From Spirochaetota bacterium (lineage in GTDB: Bacteria; Spirochaetota; Spirochaetia; Treponematales; UBA12059): 43,899 nt of DNA. This document shows positions 20,545 through 29,535 of this stretch, piece after piece. The stretch lies in the NCBI GenBank assembly GCA_020048755.1, contig JAIFMD010000060.1, positions 1-43,899 of the forward strand, in the 5' to 3' direction. Made by a program: the position numbers and the translations under genes. The notes beneath the pieces are model-generated. The model searched no databases. It was not told the DNA's origin and saw only the letters and a list, made by a program, of their open reading frames with translations. The stretch's first letter is position 1. Every line of letters starts with the position of its first letter.

Positions 20545-20562
20545 TATATAGTCGACTATATA
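20545..20562. promoter_or_regulatory. 18-bp perfect palindrome in AT-rich leader of the DHOD-like/Mbx cluster
   Basis: TATATAGTCGACTATATA, self-complementary, about 25 bp upstream of the GTG start of the first gene. Confidence 0.6.
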
Positions 20563-20586
20563 GATAAGCTATAGAGGAGGACCTAC

Positions 20587-21573
20587 GTGGCCACTATCGA
20601 AACAACGTTTCTTGGGCTTGCATTGCAGAGTCCGATCATCGTCGGAAGCAGCAGCCTGACGGGACAGGCCAGGACTATCGCGGAACTAGCGAAAGCGGGA
20701 GCAGGGGCGGTGGTCCTGAAATCCCTGTTCGAGGAGCAAATCCTGAACGAGGCAGCCCGGGAAGCCGGCAGGGGGGGCGTGGTCTACGGACACGATGACC
20801 TCGATGGTTTCGTCTCGTACTACACTAAGAAGCACTCGATAAGCGAGTACATCGGGTTGATCAAGGCCAGCAAGGCAGCCAGCCCCATTCCGGTCATTGC
20901 AAGTATCAACGCAATCAGCAATGGTGAATGGAAGAGCATAGCCTCCGAGATCGCTGCGGCCGGGGCTGATGCGCTCCAGCTCAACTTGTTCGTGAACCCC
21001 TTCGATGAAAATCGAAGCGCGGACCAACTTGAAGCTCTCTATACGGATATCGTCCGGAGCGTCAAGGCTGTGTGTTCCATCCCGCTGGCCGCGAAGATCG
21101 GTCCCTACTTCACCGCAATCCCGCGCATGGTCAGGGCGCTCGCACAAGCCGGAGCGGACAGTGTCATACTCTTCAACCGCTACCAGAGCCCTGACATTGA
21201 CATCGACAAGCTGGCTTTCCACACGGCTCCAGCCATCAGCTCGGCGGGCGAATACGTCCAGGCCCTGCGCTGGGTATCGCTCGTTTCCGGCTCTGCCGGC
21301 GTTCCCGTCATCGGTGCCACGGGCATCCATGACGACCAGGCGCTCATAAAGATGCTGCTGGCAGGCTCACCGGCTGTAGAGGTGGTCAGCACCGTGCTCC
21401 GCAACGGCCACAAGCAGATTGGCGCCATGAACAAGGGCCTGTCCGACTGGATGGATGCCCACGGGTACACCAGCATCGCAGCCTTCAGGGGAGCAATGGC
21501 AGGCAAGGCACCCGCGGACCGCGCTTCGCTGGAACGGTTCCAGTACATCAAGACCTTCGGTGATGCAAACTGA
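20587..21573 (+). CDS. Dihydroorotate dehydrogenase-like FMN protein
   Basis: Class 1 DHOD-like TIM barrel: LGLALQSPIIVGSSSLT...VVLKSLFEEQI...PLAAKIGPYFTAIPRM...VPVIGATGIHDDQALIKMLLAGSPAVEVVS; GTG start after GAGGAGG. Confidence 0.87.
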   Translation: MATIETTFLGLALQSPIIVGSSSLTGQARTIAELAKAGAGAVVLKSLFEEQILNEAAREAGRGGVVYGHDDLDGFVSYYTKKHSISEYIGLIKASKAASPIPVIASINAISNGEWKSIASEIAAAGADALQLNLFVNPFDENRSADQLEALYTDIVRSVKAVCSIPLAAKIGPYFTAIPRMVRALAQAGADSVILFNRYQSPDIDIDKLAFHTAPAISSAGEYVQALRWVSLVSGSAGVPVIGATGIHDDQALIKMLLAGSPAVEVVSTVLRNGHKQIGAMNKGLSDWMDAHGYTSIAAFRGAMAGKAPADRASLERFQYIKTFGDAN

Positions 21574-21649
21574 TGGATTCACACACTGATCTATTTTGGA
21601 TGCGCAATCCAATACATATAGATACTCGAACTCTATGACAGGGGGCTCC

Positions 21650-22147
21650 ATGAAATCGAGAAACGGACTGCCTTTCCTCATCGCCGCGCTTGCCGCCGTC
21701 TGGCTGCTGGTAACCTCGAGTGTGCGGCTGGATGAACTGGCCGTCGGGGCACTCGCGGTGCTGGTCGTAGCGCTGGCAGTGAGGAAACTATCCGGCGTTT
21801 TTGCCGGGATACGCTTTACACCCAGGTCCGCGGCCTTTGCGGTCGTCTATGTGCTCATCTTCCTCAGGGAGCTGGTCAAGGCAAACCTGGATGTTGCATT
21901 GCGGGTTCTGAACCCGGCCCTGCCTATCAGGCCAGGCATCGTTGAAGTCAGAACCGGGATGAAGTCTCCCCTGGGCAAGCTGTTGCTGGCCAACTCCATC
22001 ACGCTGACGCCCGGCACGCTGACGCTGGACGTGCAGGAAGACCGGATGTACATCCACTGGATCGATGTGAAGGGGCAGGATATAGAAGGCGCGACGAAAG
22101 CCATAGTCACCGCCTTTGAAGGCACGCTCAAGGAGGTGGTTGAATGA
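21650..22147 (+). CDS. Mrp/Mnh antiporter subunit E-like (MbxA-type)
   Basis: VLIFLRELVKANLDVALRVLNP...LLLANSITLTPGTLTLDVQEDRMYIHWIDV is MnhE/MrpE signature. Confidence 0.92.
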   Translation: MKSRNGLPFLIAALAAVWLLVTSSVRLDELAVGALAVLVVALAVRKLSGVFAGIRFTPRSAAFAVVYVLIFLRELVKANLDVALRVLNPALPIRPGIVEVRTGMKSPLGKLLLANSITLTPGTLTLDVQEDRMYIHWIDVKGQDIEGATKAIVTAFEGTLKEVVE

Positions 22148-22398
22148 TCCTGACCATTTCGCTGGCCCTGATGGGCCTCGCAGCGCTCCTGACCATCATC
22201 CGCCTGCTCCGCGGCCCTTCGGCCTTTGACAGGCTCGTCGCATCCGATGTACTCGCGGTGATCTCCACGGCCTTCCTCGCCGTATTCAGCGTCATGTCGG
22301 ACACGGTGTTTTTCATGGATGTAGGAATCGTCAACATCATCCTGGGCTTCATCGGCGTGGTGATGATAGCCCGCTTCCTCCAGGGGGTCATGAAATGA
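22144..22398 (+). CDS. Mrp/Mnh antiporter subunit F-like (MbxB-type)
   Basis: Small MrpF-like protein: IRLLRGPSAFDRLVASDVLAVIS; 4-nt overlaps on both sides. Confidence 0.92.
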   Translation: MILTISLALMGLAALLTIIRLLRGPSAFDRLVASDVLAVISTAFLAVFSVMSDTVFFMDVGIVNIILGFIGVVMIARFLQGVMK

Positions 22399-22718
22399 CG
22401 ATAGTCGGCAATTTTTTCATCCTTCTGGGCAGCGCCTTCCTGGTACTCGGCGGGCTCGGGCTCCTGCGGATGCCAGATGTGTACAACCGGCTGCAGGCGG
22501 GCACAAAAGCTTCGACGCTCGGTGCGATGAGTGTGCTGTTGGGCAGCGCCTTCCTGGCTCCTGGCATCGCGACTAAAGCGGTGCTCGTCATAGCGTTCAT
22601 AGCCCTGGCCAACCCCATATCCTCGAGCACCATAGGACGGAGTGCCTACAAGGCAGGCGTACCGCTGGCGCCCGTAAGTGTGCGGGACGACCTTAAAGAC
22701 AAGGAGAGCAACGCATGA
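22395..22718 (+). CDS. Mrp/Mnh antiporter subunit G-like (MbxC-type)
   Basis: LGSAFLVLGGLGLLRMPDVYNRLQAGTKASTLG is the MnhG signature. Confidence 0.93.
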   Translation: MTIVGNFFILLGSAFLVLGGLGLLRMPDVYNRLQAGTKASTLGAMSVLLGSAFLAPGIATKAVLVIAFIALANPISSSTIGRSAYKAGVPLAPVSVRDDLKDKESNA

Positions 22719-23035
22719 CGACCTGGATCGTACTTTTCATCAGCGTACTCCTGATCACCATGGCCCTGGCCGCGGTATTCAGCCGCTCGCTTGCCTCGGC
22801 GGTAATCATACTGTCCACCCTGAGCCTCTTCGCTGCGCTGCTGTTTGTGCTGGTCGCAGCTCCCGATGTGGCCATAACCGAGGCAGCCATAGGCTCGGCG
22901 CTGACCACGGTGGTCTTTGTGCTGGCCCTGTACCGCACCAAGGATGCACCGTCCGCCGACAGCCGCTCGCCCAAGAACATGGCCGACGAAAGCGGAAATG
23001 CGGCCAGATCAGTGCAGGAGGTGCCTCATGCGTAA
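22715..23035 (+). CDS. MbhD/DUF4040-type subunit of Mrp-like module
   Basis: SLASAVIILSTLSLFAALLFVLVAAPDVAITEAAIGSALTTVVFVLAL. Confidence 0.87.
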   Translation: MTTWIVLFISVLLITMALAAVFSRSLASAVIILSTLSLFAALLFVLVAAPDVAITEAAIGSALTTVVFVLALYRTKDAPSADSRSPKNMADESGNAARSVQEVPHA

Positions 23036-23762
23036 ACTCACCGGACTGCTCCTGATGGGCGGGTTCGTGCTGTACCTGGTTGCGCTGGTTCCCGGCATGT
23101 TTGCGCCGGAAACGCCGGTCTCCCTCGAATCAATAGGCAAGGACATCATCGCGACGACGGAGCGTGTAAGCGGCTCGGCCAATGTGGTTACCGCCATCGT
23201 AGTACAGTACCGCGGCCTCGACACCCTGGGCGAGGTGACGGTGCTGTTCGTAAGTGCCCTCGGAGTCGCCATCCTCGCATCGGGCTTCAAGGACAATGTA
23301 TTCAAGACAATGTTCGCGGCCGACGACGGCGGTTTCGTGCTGCAGTATGGGGGACGGTTCCTCATGCCCTTCATCGTGCTCATAGGCGTGTACATCATAG
23401 CCCATGGACACCTGTCACCCGGAGGCGGTTTTCCGGGCGGTGTGCTCATAGCCACGGCGGTGTTCATCGTCATCCTGACCGGTGAATCGGTGAAAATACC
23501 GCACCGCCTGCTGTCACTGCTTGAAGGAGCCGCGGGGCTGGGCTTCATAGGCCTCGGCGCGCTTGGCTTTCTGGGTGCGGATCAATCCTTCCTTGCAAAC
23601 ACCTTGCCCAAAGGCGAATTCATGACCCTGTTCAGCGCGGGCTTCATACCCTTCATCTACGCGATGGTGGGCATCAAGGTAGCAAGCGAACTGACCACCG
23701 TGGTCGCGGTCCTTACGCAGGCTCCGCACCATGACACTGCAAAGGAAGAGGGGCGCCCATGA
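23028..23762 (+). CDS. MnhB-like subunit with N-terminal MbhE-like region (apparent fusion)
   Basis: N-terminal MbhE-like helices; C-terminal GRFLMPFIVLIGVYIIAHGHLSPGGGFPGGVLIATA = MnhB; start moved to ATG 23028. Confidence 0.87.
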   Translation: MRKLTGLLLMGGFVLYLVALVPGMFAPETPVSLESIGKDIIATTERVSGSANVVTAIVVQYRGLDTLGEVTVLFVSALGVAILASGFKDNVFKTMFAADDGGFVLQYGGRFLMPFIVLIGVYIIAHGHLSPGGGFPGGVLIATAVFIVILTGESVKIPHRLLSLLEGAAGLGFIGLGALGFLGADQSFLANTLPKGEFMTLFSAGFIPFIYAMVGIKVASELTTVVAVLTQAPHHDTAKEEGRP

Positions 23763-24112
23763 TCAGCACGGCCCAGATTCTGTACGGTACCTCGTTCGCG
23801 CTCATCATCATCGGCCTGTACGCGGTGCTGAGCCAGCGCAACCTGATACGCATCGTCATCGGCCTCAACGTGGCGGATGTCGGCATCAACATACTCCTCG
23901 TAACGCTCGGCTACATTGAAGGTGGCCGGGTACCCATATTCGCGCCGGGCCAGCCGACGACAAACTGGGTGGATCCCGTACCGGCGGCCCTCGTACTGAC
24001 GGCCATCGTCATCGGCTTCGGTGTAACGGCGCTGATGCTCACCCTTGTCATGCGCCTCTATGCCAAGTACGGCACCATCGACGCATCGCGCATCCGGGGG
24101 CTCAAATGGTAA
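23759..24112 (+). CDS. MnhC/NuoK-like subunit (MbxG-type)
   Basis: IGLYAVLSQRNLIRIVIGLNVADVGINILLV...DPVPAALVLTAIVIGFGVTALML. Confidence 0.94.
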   Translation: MISTAQILYGTSFALIIIGLYAVLSQRNLIRIVIGLNVADVGINILLVTLGYIEGGRVPIFAPGQPTTNWVDPVPAALVLTAIVIGFGVTALMLTLVMRLYAKYGTIDASRIRGLKW

Positions 24113-25542
24113 GCCCGATGCTTTTCATCATCGCCCCCCTCGCGGCAGCCTTCCTCATGATCTTCATCAACAGGCGCGGTGCAGCGCTCGCACTCTCGCT
24201 GCTGACACCCGCGGGCCTGGCAATACTGGGTGTCTCATGGCTGCCGGCAACGCTGGTACGGGCACAGCCCATCGTGGTGGCCTCGATCAAGGCACCGCTG
24301 GGCATACCGCTGAGCCTCGACGCGCTGGGAGCGGGCATGGCCATCCTCGTGGCCGTAAGCTCCGTCCTCATCGTGCTGTATTCGTCGTCCTACATACACA
24401 GGGGACATCACGAAGTGCGATATTACGCAGTGGTGATGATACTCCTGACCTCAGCCTTTGGCCTGGTGCTGACGCGGGACATCTTCAACCTGTTCGTGTT
24501 CTTCGAGATACTCTGCATCTCCTCCTACATACTCGTATCCTGGGAGCAGAGCGGCGCGGCCCTCGAGGCGTCGTTCAAGTACATGGTGCTCGGTTCCATC
24601 GGTTCGACCTTCCTGCTCGTATCGATAGCCCTGGCCTACAAGGCCGCAGGAAGCCTCGCGATGGCCGACATAGCCGTAGCCTTCGATTCAGCTCCCAGAG
24701 GCTACGTGATCATGGCCGCTGTAACCTTCCTCTTCGGAGTGGGTGTTGAAGCGGCCATCTTCCCGGTCAATTCATGGCTGCCCGATGCCCACTCGTCTGC
24801 CCCCAGTTCGATCAGTGCGATACTGTCCGGTTTCGTCATAGAACTGGCCCTCGTCGTAACGTTCCGGGTGCTCAACACGGTATTCGCGGCTGTAGACGTG
24901 CTGCCGCTGCTGCAAATCATAGCGATTGCAGGCGTCCTGGTCGGCGAGTTCTCGGCCTTTGGCCAGAAAGACCTCAAGCGCATGCTGGCGTATTCCAGCA
25001 TCAGCCAGATAGGCATCATGCTGTTCGCGCTCTCTCTGGGCAGCACGGCGGGTGCCCAGGCGGGGCTGTCGCACCTGCTGATGCACGCCGGCGCAAAATC
25101 GGCGCTGTTCCTGATCGCAGGCTACTTCATACTGCGCACGGGCAGCAGGCTGATAGATGACTACACGGGCCTGGGTTATCGCATGCCGGTCTCGGCGGCC
25201 CTGTTCGGACTGGCGGCCCTGTCGCTCGTTGGCGCACCACCGTTGTTCGGTTTCTTTACCAAGTTCCAGATACTCGCGGCTGCCGCCGCAACCGGAGGGG
25301 GCCTGGCCTGGTTCGGCATAGCCAGCATCCTGTCCGGCACCGTGCTCGAGGCGGTCTACCTGTTCCGGGTCATCCGGGTGCTGTTCGCGCAGCCGGCTGA
25401 ACGTTCCCGAGTCGAGATGGACCTGCCGGCCCTCGTTTCGGTGGCGCTGTTTACCGCTCTGGTCGTGTTCGGAGCGTTGCTCCTGCCGTCCTTGTCGTCA
25501 ATGATCGGCCCGATCGCCGACGGGCTTGCGACCCTGCACTGA
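24106..25542 (+). CDS. MrpD/NuoM-like antiporter subunit 1 (MbxH-type)
   Basis: RDIFNLFVFFEILCISSYIL, LPDAHSSAPSSISAILSG, GAPPLFGFFTKFQIL. Confidence 0.94.
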   Translation: MVSPMLFIIAPLAAAFLMIFINRRGAALALSLLTPAGLAILGVSWLPATLVRAQPIVVASIKAPLGIPLSLDALGAGMAILVAVSSVLIVLYSSSYIHRGHHEVRYYAVVMILLTSAFGLVLTRDIFNLFVFFEILCISSYILVSWEQSGAALEASFKYMVLGSIGSTFLLVSIALAYKAAGSLAMADIAVAFDSAPRGYVIMAAVTFLFGVGVEAAIFPVNSWLPDAHSSAPSSISAILSGFVIELALVVTFRVLNTVFAAVDVLPLLQIIAIAGVLVGEFSAFGQKDLKRMLAYSSISQIGIMLFALSLGSTAGAQAGLSHLLMHAGAKSALFLIAGYFILRTGSRLIDDYTGLGYRMPVSAALFGLAALSLVGAPPLFGFFTKFQILAAAAATGGGLAWFGIASILSGTVLEAVYLFRVIRVLFAQPAERSRVEMDLPALVSVALFTALVVFGALLLPSLSSMIGPIADGLATLH

Positions 25543-25551
25543 TAGGAAGGT

Positions 25552-27420
25552 ATGATGTATACACAAGCATTATTGGCGCTTCCGCTGGTAGGATTCGTCG
25601 TCACTATCGTGCTCCAGGGTACAGCCAGGCGCTCCCCGGCCATACTGAAAACATGGGCATTGCTTGCCTTCGTCGCCATGGCAGCAGTCGCCACGCTCGC
25701 ATTTCCAGAAATCGGCGACACGTACACTGGCCCGATGGTTTTTGGTTCGTCACTCAGCATCGGCCTGACCGACCTCTCCTGGTGGTTCGTCATGATGATA
25801 GCCGGGATCACCGTGCTGACAAGTTTCTTTACCCTCGGAGCACTCCGCGATACAGGCACCTACCCGATGTATTACGGATGGCTCTTCCTCAAGGTCTTCG
25901 GCATGCTGGGCCTCGTGATGTCCCGTGACCTCCTGACATTCTTCATCATGTGGGAAATCATGAGCTGGGCTACGTACTTCGTCATGCAGCAAGGCAAGGA
26001 AGAGGGGCGTGAAGCAGCGCTGGGCTACCTCGTCTATGCCATCGTAGCCGGCATGGTTCTGCTCGGCGGTGTGCTCTTCATACACCAGAGCGCGGGCAGC
26101 TTCGAGTTTGCCGTGATCACTGCATATATGGCTAAGGCTGAATTCGGCATCCTCCTTGCCTCGGTGCTGCTCGTCCTGGTCCCGTTCCTGATCGAAGCGG
26201 CCGTGTATCCAGCTCATGGCTGGCTACCGTCTGCGTACGCATCGTCTGAAACATCGATGACGGCATACCTGTCGAGCATCTCGACACGCATGGGACTCTT
26301 TGGCCTCATACTGTTCGTGTTCTCGGTGTTCGGCCTCAAGGCAATAGACCGTATCGGCATATCGGCCCACCTGAACCTGCGCACGATACTGCTCGTGCTT
26401 GCGGCTCTGACAGCGGTGCTCCCGACATACACCGCTCTGTTCCAGCACGATGCCAAGCGGCTCCTGACCTGGCACTCGATAGGCCAGGGCGGCTACATGC
26501 TCCTCGGACTGGCGACAGCGTCGACCCTTGGTACCGCCGGCGGACTCATGCACATCTTCAACTACATGACCTATGTGGCGCTGATCATCTTCAGCATCGC
26601 TGCAGTGGAGTACCGTACCGGGACGACCAACCTGAACAAGCTTGGCGGCCTGATTGTCAAGCAGCCAGTCGCCTTCCTGGGCATGCTGTTCGGCATCATA
26701 GGCCTGGCCGGCATCCCGCCGATGAACGGCTTCGTATCCAAGTGGTTCATCTACCGGTCACTGATCCTGGGCGGGTACCCGTTCATAGCGCTGGCGGCCT
26801 TCATCGCAACGGTCGGCACTATCATGTCTGTGTACAAGCTGATCCACAACACGTTCCTCGGGCAGCTGCCGGAGCGCTACAACGACGTGAAGGAAGTGGG
26901 CCTGCTCATGCAGTTGCCCATCTGGATACTGATGGGTGTGGTGTTCACTACGGGCGTCTTCCCGGGGCTCATCCTGCAGTGGATCGCAAAAATCCAGGTT
27001 GGTATGGGCATCGTACCGATAGCATGGACCCTCGGCGGAGTGGCCAGGGAAGCCGGCGACCTCAACATGATGGTCGTAACCGCCGTGTTCATGGCCACCT
27101 TCGCCGTCGGTGCAATCATCTTCTTCATAGGTGGCAAGCGGCGGATCGTGTCTCAATACGACAACTACGCGGCGGGGCATTTCCTCAACAAGGATGTGCC
27201 GTACAACTTCAACTACAACTTCTACAGCGCTTTCGACCACATCTTCGAGAAGCTGTACCATGACGCACCAGTGCAGACAGCCATACGCAACCTCGGACGC
27301 TTCGTCAGGATGGTAGCCGACTACGTCCGCAGGTTCTTCACCGGCCAGATCAACACCTACGCGGCCTACTACGTAGCCGCGGTCATCATCGCGCTGGCGA
27401 TCCTCAAGGAGATCCCATGA
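25552..27420 (+). CDS. MrpA/MrpD/NuoL-like antiporter subunit 2 (MbxH'-type)
   Basis: SRDLLTFFIMWEIMSWATYFV, YPAHGWLPSAYASSETSMTAYLSS, GIPPMNGFVSKWFIY; long C-terminus. Confidence 0.92.
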   Translation: MMYTQALLALPLVGFVVTIVLQGTARRSPAILKTWALLAFVAMAAVATLAFPEIGDTYTGPMVFGSSLSIGLTDLSWWFVMMIAGITVLTSFFTLGALRDTGTYPMYYGWLFLKVFGMLGLVMSRDLLTFFIMWEIMSWATYFVMQQGKEEGREAALGYLVYAIVAGMVLLGGVLFIHQSAGSFEFAVITAYMAKAEFGILLASVLLVLVPFLIEAAVYPAHGWLPSAYASSETSMTAYLSSISTRMGLFGLILFVFSVFGLKAIDRIGISAHLNLRTILLVLAALTAVLPTYTALFQHDAKRLLTWHSIGQGGYMLLGLATASTLGTAGGLMHIFNYMTYVALIIFSIAAVEYRTGTTNLNKLGGLIVKQPVAFLGMLFGIIGLAGIPPMNGFVSKWFIYRSLILGGYPFIALAAFIATVGTIMSVYKLIHNTFLGQLPERYNDVKEVGLLMQLPIWILMGVVFTTGVFPGLILQWIAKIQVGMGIVPIAWTLGGVAREAGDLNMMVVTAVFMATFAVGAIIFFIGGKRRIVSQYDNYAAGHFLNKDVPYNFNYNFYSAFDHIFEKLYHDAPVQTAIRNLGRFVRMVADYVRRFFTGQINTYAAYYVAAVIIALAILKEIP

Positions 27421-28328
27421 ATTCCGGTATAGGCCTCATAGTCTGGATCATAGCCTACCCGTTCGTAAGCTTCTCCCTGGGGGTACTGCTCGGCGGCTAC
27501 GGCCGCAAACTGACAGCGCGCATCCAGCGCCGTGTCGGGCCGAGCTGGATACAGCCATTCTTCGACGTGGTAAAGCTGATGTCCAAGAAGACAAACGTGA
27601 GCCACGGCTACATGCACGACGTGGCCATGATGATGCTCGTCGGCGGTACCCTGCTGACTATGTATTTCGTCCCCGTTCCCGGCTTTCACTACTTCAGCCA
27701 GTTTGGTGACTACATCGTCATCATGTACATCCTCCTCGTACCGCCGCTGGGCATGGCCCTCGGCGTGGGCCAGACAGCCAACCCCAACGGCAGCATCGGC
27801 ATTGCGCGCGCGCTCCAGATGCTCGCAGGCTACGAGGTGACCTTCGTCCTGACCTTCATAGGCTTTGCGATGAAGAACGGCACGACGAGCATGTACGAAC
27901 TGATGATGATCCAGCAGTCCGGCGGCGTCGCTACCTGGGGTCTGGTTACCAACCCGCTCCTGGGCGTGGCCGCGCTGTTCTGCCTGCAAGGCATGATGAA
28001 CGAGAAGCCCTTCGAGGTCGTCATTGCCCCGCACGAGATTGCTACCGGCCCGATGACTGAAATGGGCGGCAAGTACCTCGGAATGATGTTCATCCAGCAC
28101 CTTATCAATCTGGTCGTCGAGCTGACCATCTACATGAACCTGTTCCTTGGTGGCGCCACCAACTGGTTTGAGTACGTGGCCAAGCTGTTCGCGCTGTTCA
28201 CGCTCGTCATGAGCGTCAACGCCGTCTACGGCCGTTTCAGGACTGATTCGGCCCTGCGCTTCTTCTGGAAACTCCCCCTGCCAATGGCGGCCCTGGGTGT
28301 CATCCTCATCATGATCAACGGAATATAA
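27417..28328 (+). CDS. NuoH/MbhM-like membrane subunit
   Basis: GGYGRKLTARIQRRVGPSWIQPFFDVVKLMSKK, NEKPFEVVIAPHEIATGPMTEMGGKYLG. Confidence 0.95.
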   Translation: MNSGIGLIVWIIAYPFVSFSLGVLLGGYGRKLTARIQRRVGPSWIQPFFDVVKLMSKKTNVSHGYMHDVAMMMLVGGTLLTMYFVPVPGFHYFSQFGDYIVIMYILLVPPLGMALGVGQTANPNGSIGIARALQMLAGYEVTFVLTFIGFAMKNGTTSMYELMMIQQSGGVATWGLVTNPLLGVAALFCLQGMMNEKPFEVVIAPHEIATGPMTEMGGKYLGMMFIQHLINLVVELTIYMNLFLGGATNWFEYVAKLFALFTLVMSVNAVYGRFRTDSALRFFWKLPLPMAALGVILIMINGI

Positions 28329-28342
28329 GGGAGGCTGTCCAT

Positions 28343-28930
28343 ATGGCCGAGAAAGAGCTGACCCAGCGGACTGCCTGGGACAAGGTGCTCGCGAATCTTA
28401 GAAAAAGAAGCCTCTGGATGCTTCACTACTGCACCGGCTGCGGCGCGGTGGAATTGCCGCCGACGATGACGTCGCGTTTCGACATGGAACGGTTCGGCAT
28501 CATGCCGATGGTCACGCCGAGGCAGGCCGACATACTCCTCATAACCGGCTACCTGAGCGTAAAAACACTCAAGCGCGTCATCCTCATCTACGAGCAGATG
28601 GTAGCGCCCAAGTATGTCGTTGGTTTCGGCAGCTGCACGATCAACGGCGGCATGTACTGGAACAGCTACACCACGATCAAGGCTCTGGACCGCTACCTGC
28701 CCGTCGAGATGTACCTTGCAGGCTGCATGCCCAGACCGGAGGCCATCATATCGGGCTTCAATTCCCTGATAGACAAGATCGGCAAGGGAGAGGCCAACAG
28801 CTGGAAGGATTATTACGAGAACTACGAGTTCTACAAGAAGAACCAGGACCACGTGTTCGGCGATATCGAGACCCACCATGACGTGCCGGCTGACGGAAGG
28901 TACTTCGGGATACTGGAGGCTAAACGATGA
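28343..28930 (+). CDS. NuoB/MbhJ-like [4Fe-4S] small subunit
   Basis: HYCTGCGAVELPP, VVGFGSCTINGGMY, YLAGCMPRPEAI: four proximal-cluster Cys retained. Confidence 0.95.
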   Translation: MAEKELTQRTAWDKVLANLRKRSLWMLHYCTGCGAVELPPTMTSRFDMERFGIMPMVTPRQADILLITGYLSVKTLKRVILIYEQMVAPKYVVGFGSCTINGGMYWNSYTTIKALDRYLPVEMYLAGCMPRPEAIISGFNSLIDKIGKGEANSWKDYYENYEFYKKNQDHVFGDIETHHDVPADGRYFGILEAKR

Positions 28931-29535
28931 ACGCACAGACCCAGGCCCCAACCACAAGCCGGCCGCCAGCCGCCACTGGAGCGCCCCGGATGACCGAGGC
29001 CCTTGTTTCAGCCATCACTGCGGAGACGGGCATCGCGACATTCCGCACCAAGAGCCCGCGAAGGATAGAAGGCACGGTCCAGGCAGACGCGCTGCACTCC
29101 TTTGCTGCCGCCCTGCGCTCTCGGGTTGGCTTCGAGCACCTGTCTGCCATCAGCTGCGTTGACTGGATAGCCGAGGGCGAGTTTGAACTCGTCTACCATT
29201 TCTGGAGTTACCGCGACAGCCACCTGGTATCCGCCAGGGTGCGCATACCCAGGGAACCCGGATCCATGGCGACCATAACCGACTTGTGGTTGCCTGCCTC
29301 GTTCTTCGAGCGCGACATACACGAGTTCTACGGCGTGGTGTTCCAGGGCAACACCGATCTGGAGCGCTACATACTCTCTGACTGGAAGGGGCCGCCCCCG
29401 ATGCGCAAGGACTTCTCCAGCCGTGACTTTGCCCACGAGCACTTTACCTTCAAGGATTACGAGCCGACCTGGGACGAGCTGATCGATGGTGGCTACCACG
29501 GCCAGAAGAGACAAGGGGAGGGATCAGATGAGTAG
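28927..29535 (+). CDS. NuoC/MbhK-like subunit
   Basis: LWLPASFFERDIHEFYGVVFQGNTDLERYILSDW...PPMRKDF. Confidence 0.93.
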   Translation: MNAQTQAPTTSRPPAATGAPRMTEALVSAITAETGIATFRTKSPRRIEGTVQADALHSFAAALRSRVGFEHLSAISCVDWIAEGEFELVYHFWSYRDSHLVSARVRIPREPGSMATITDLWLPASFFERDIHEFYGVVFQGNTDLERYILSDWKGPPPMRKDFSSRDFAHEHFTFKDYEPTWDELIDGGYHGQKRQGEGSDE

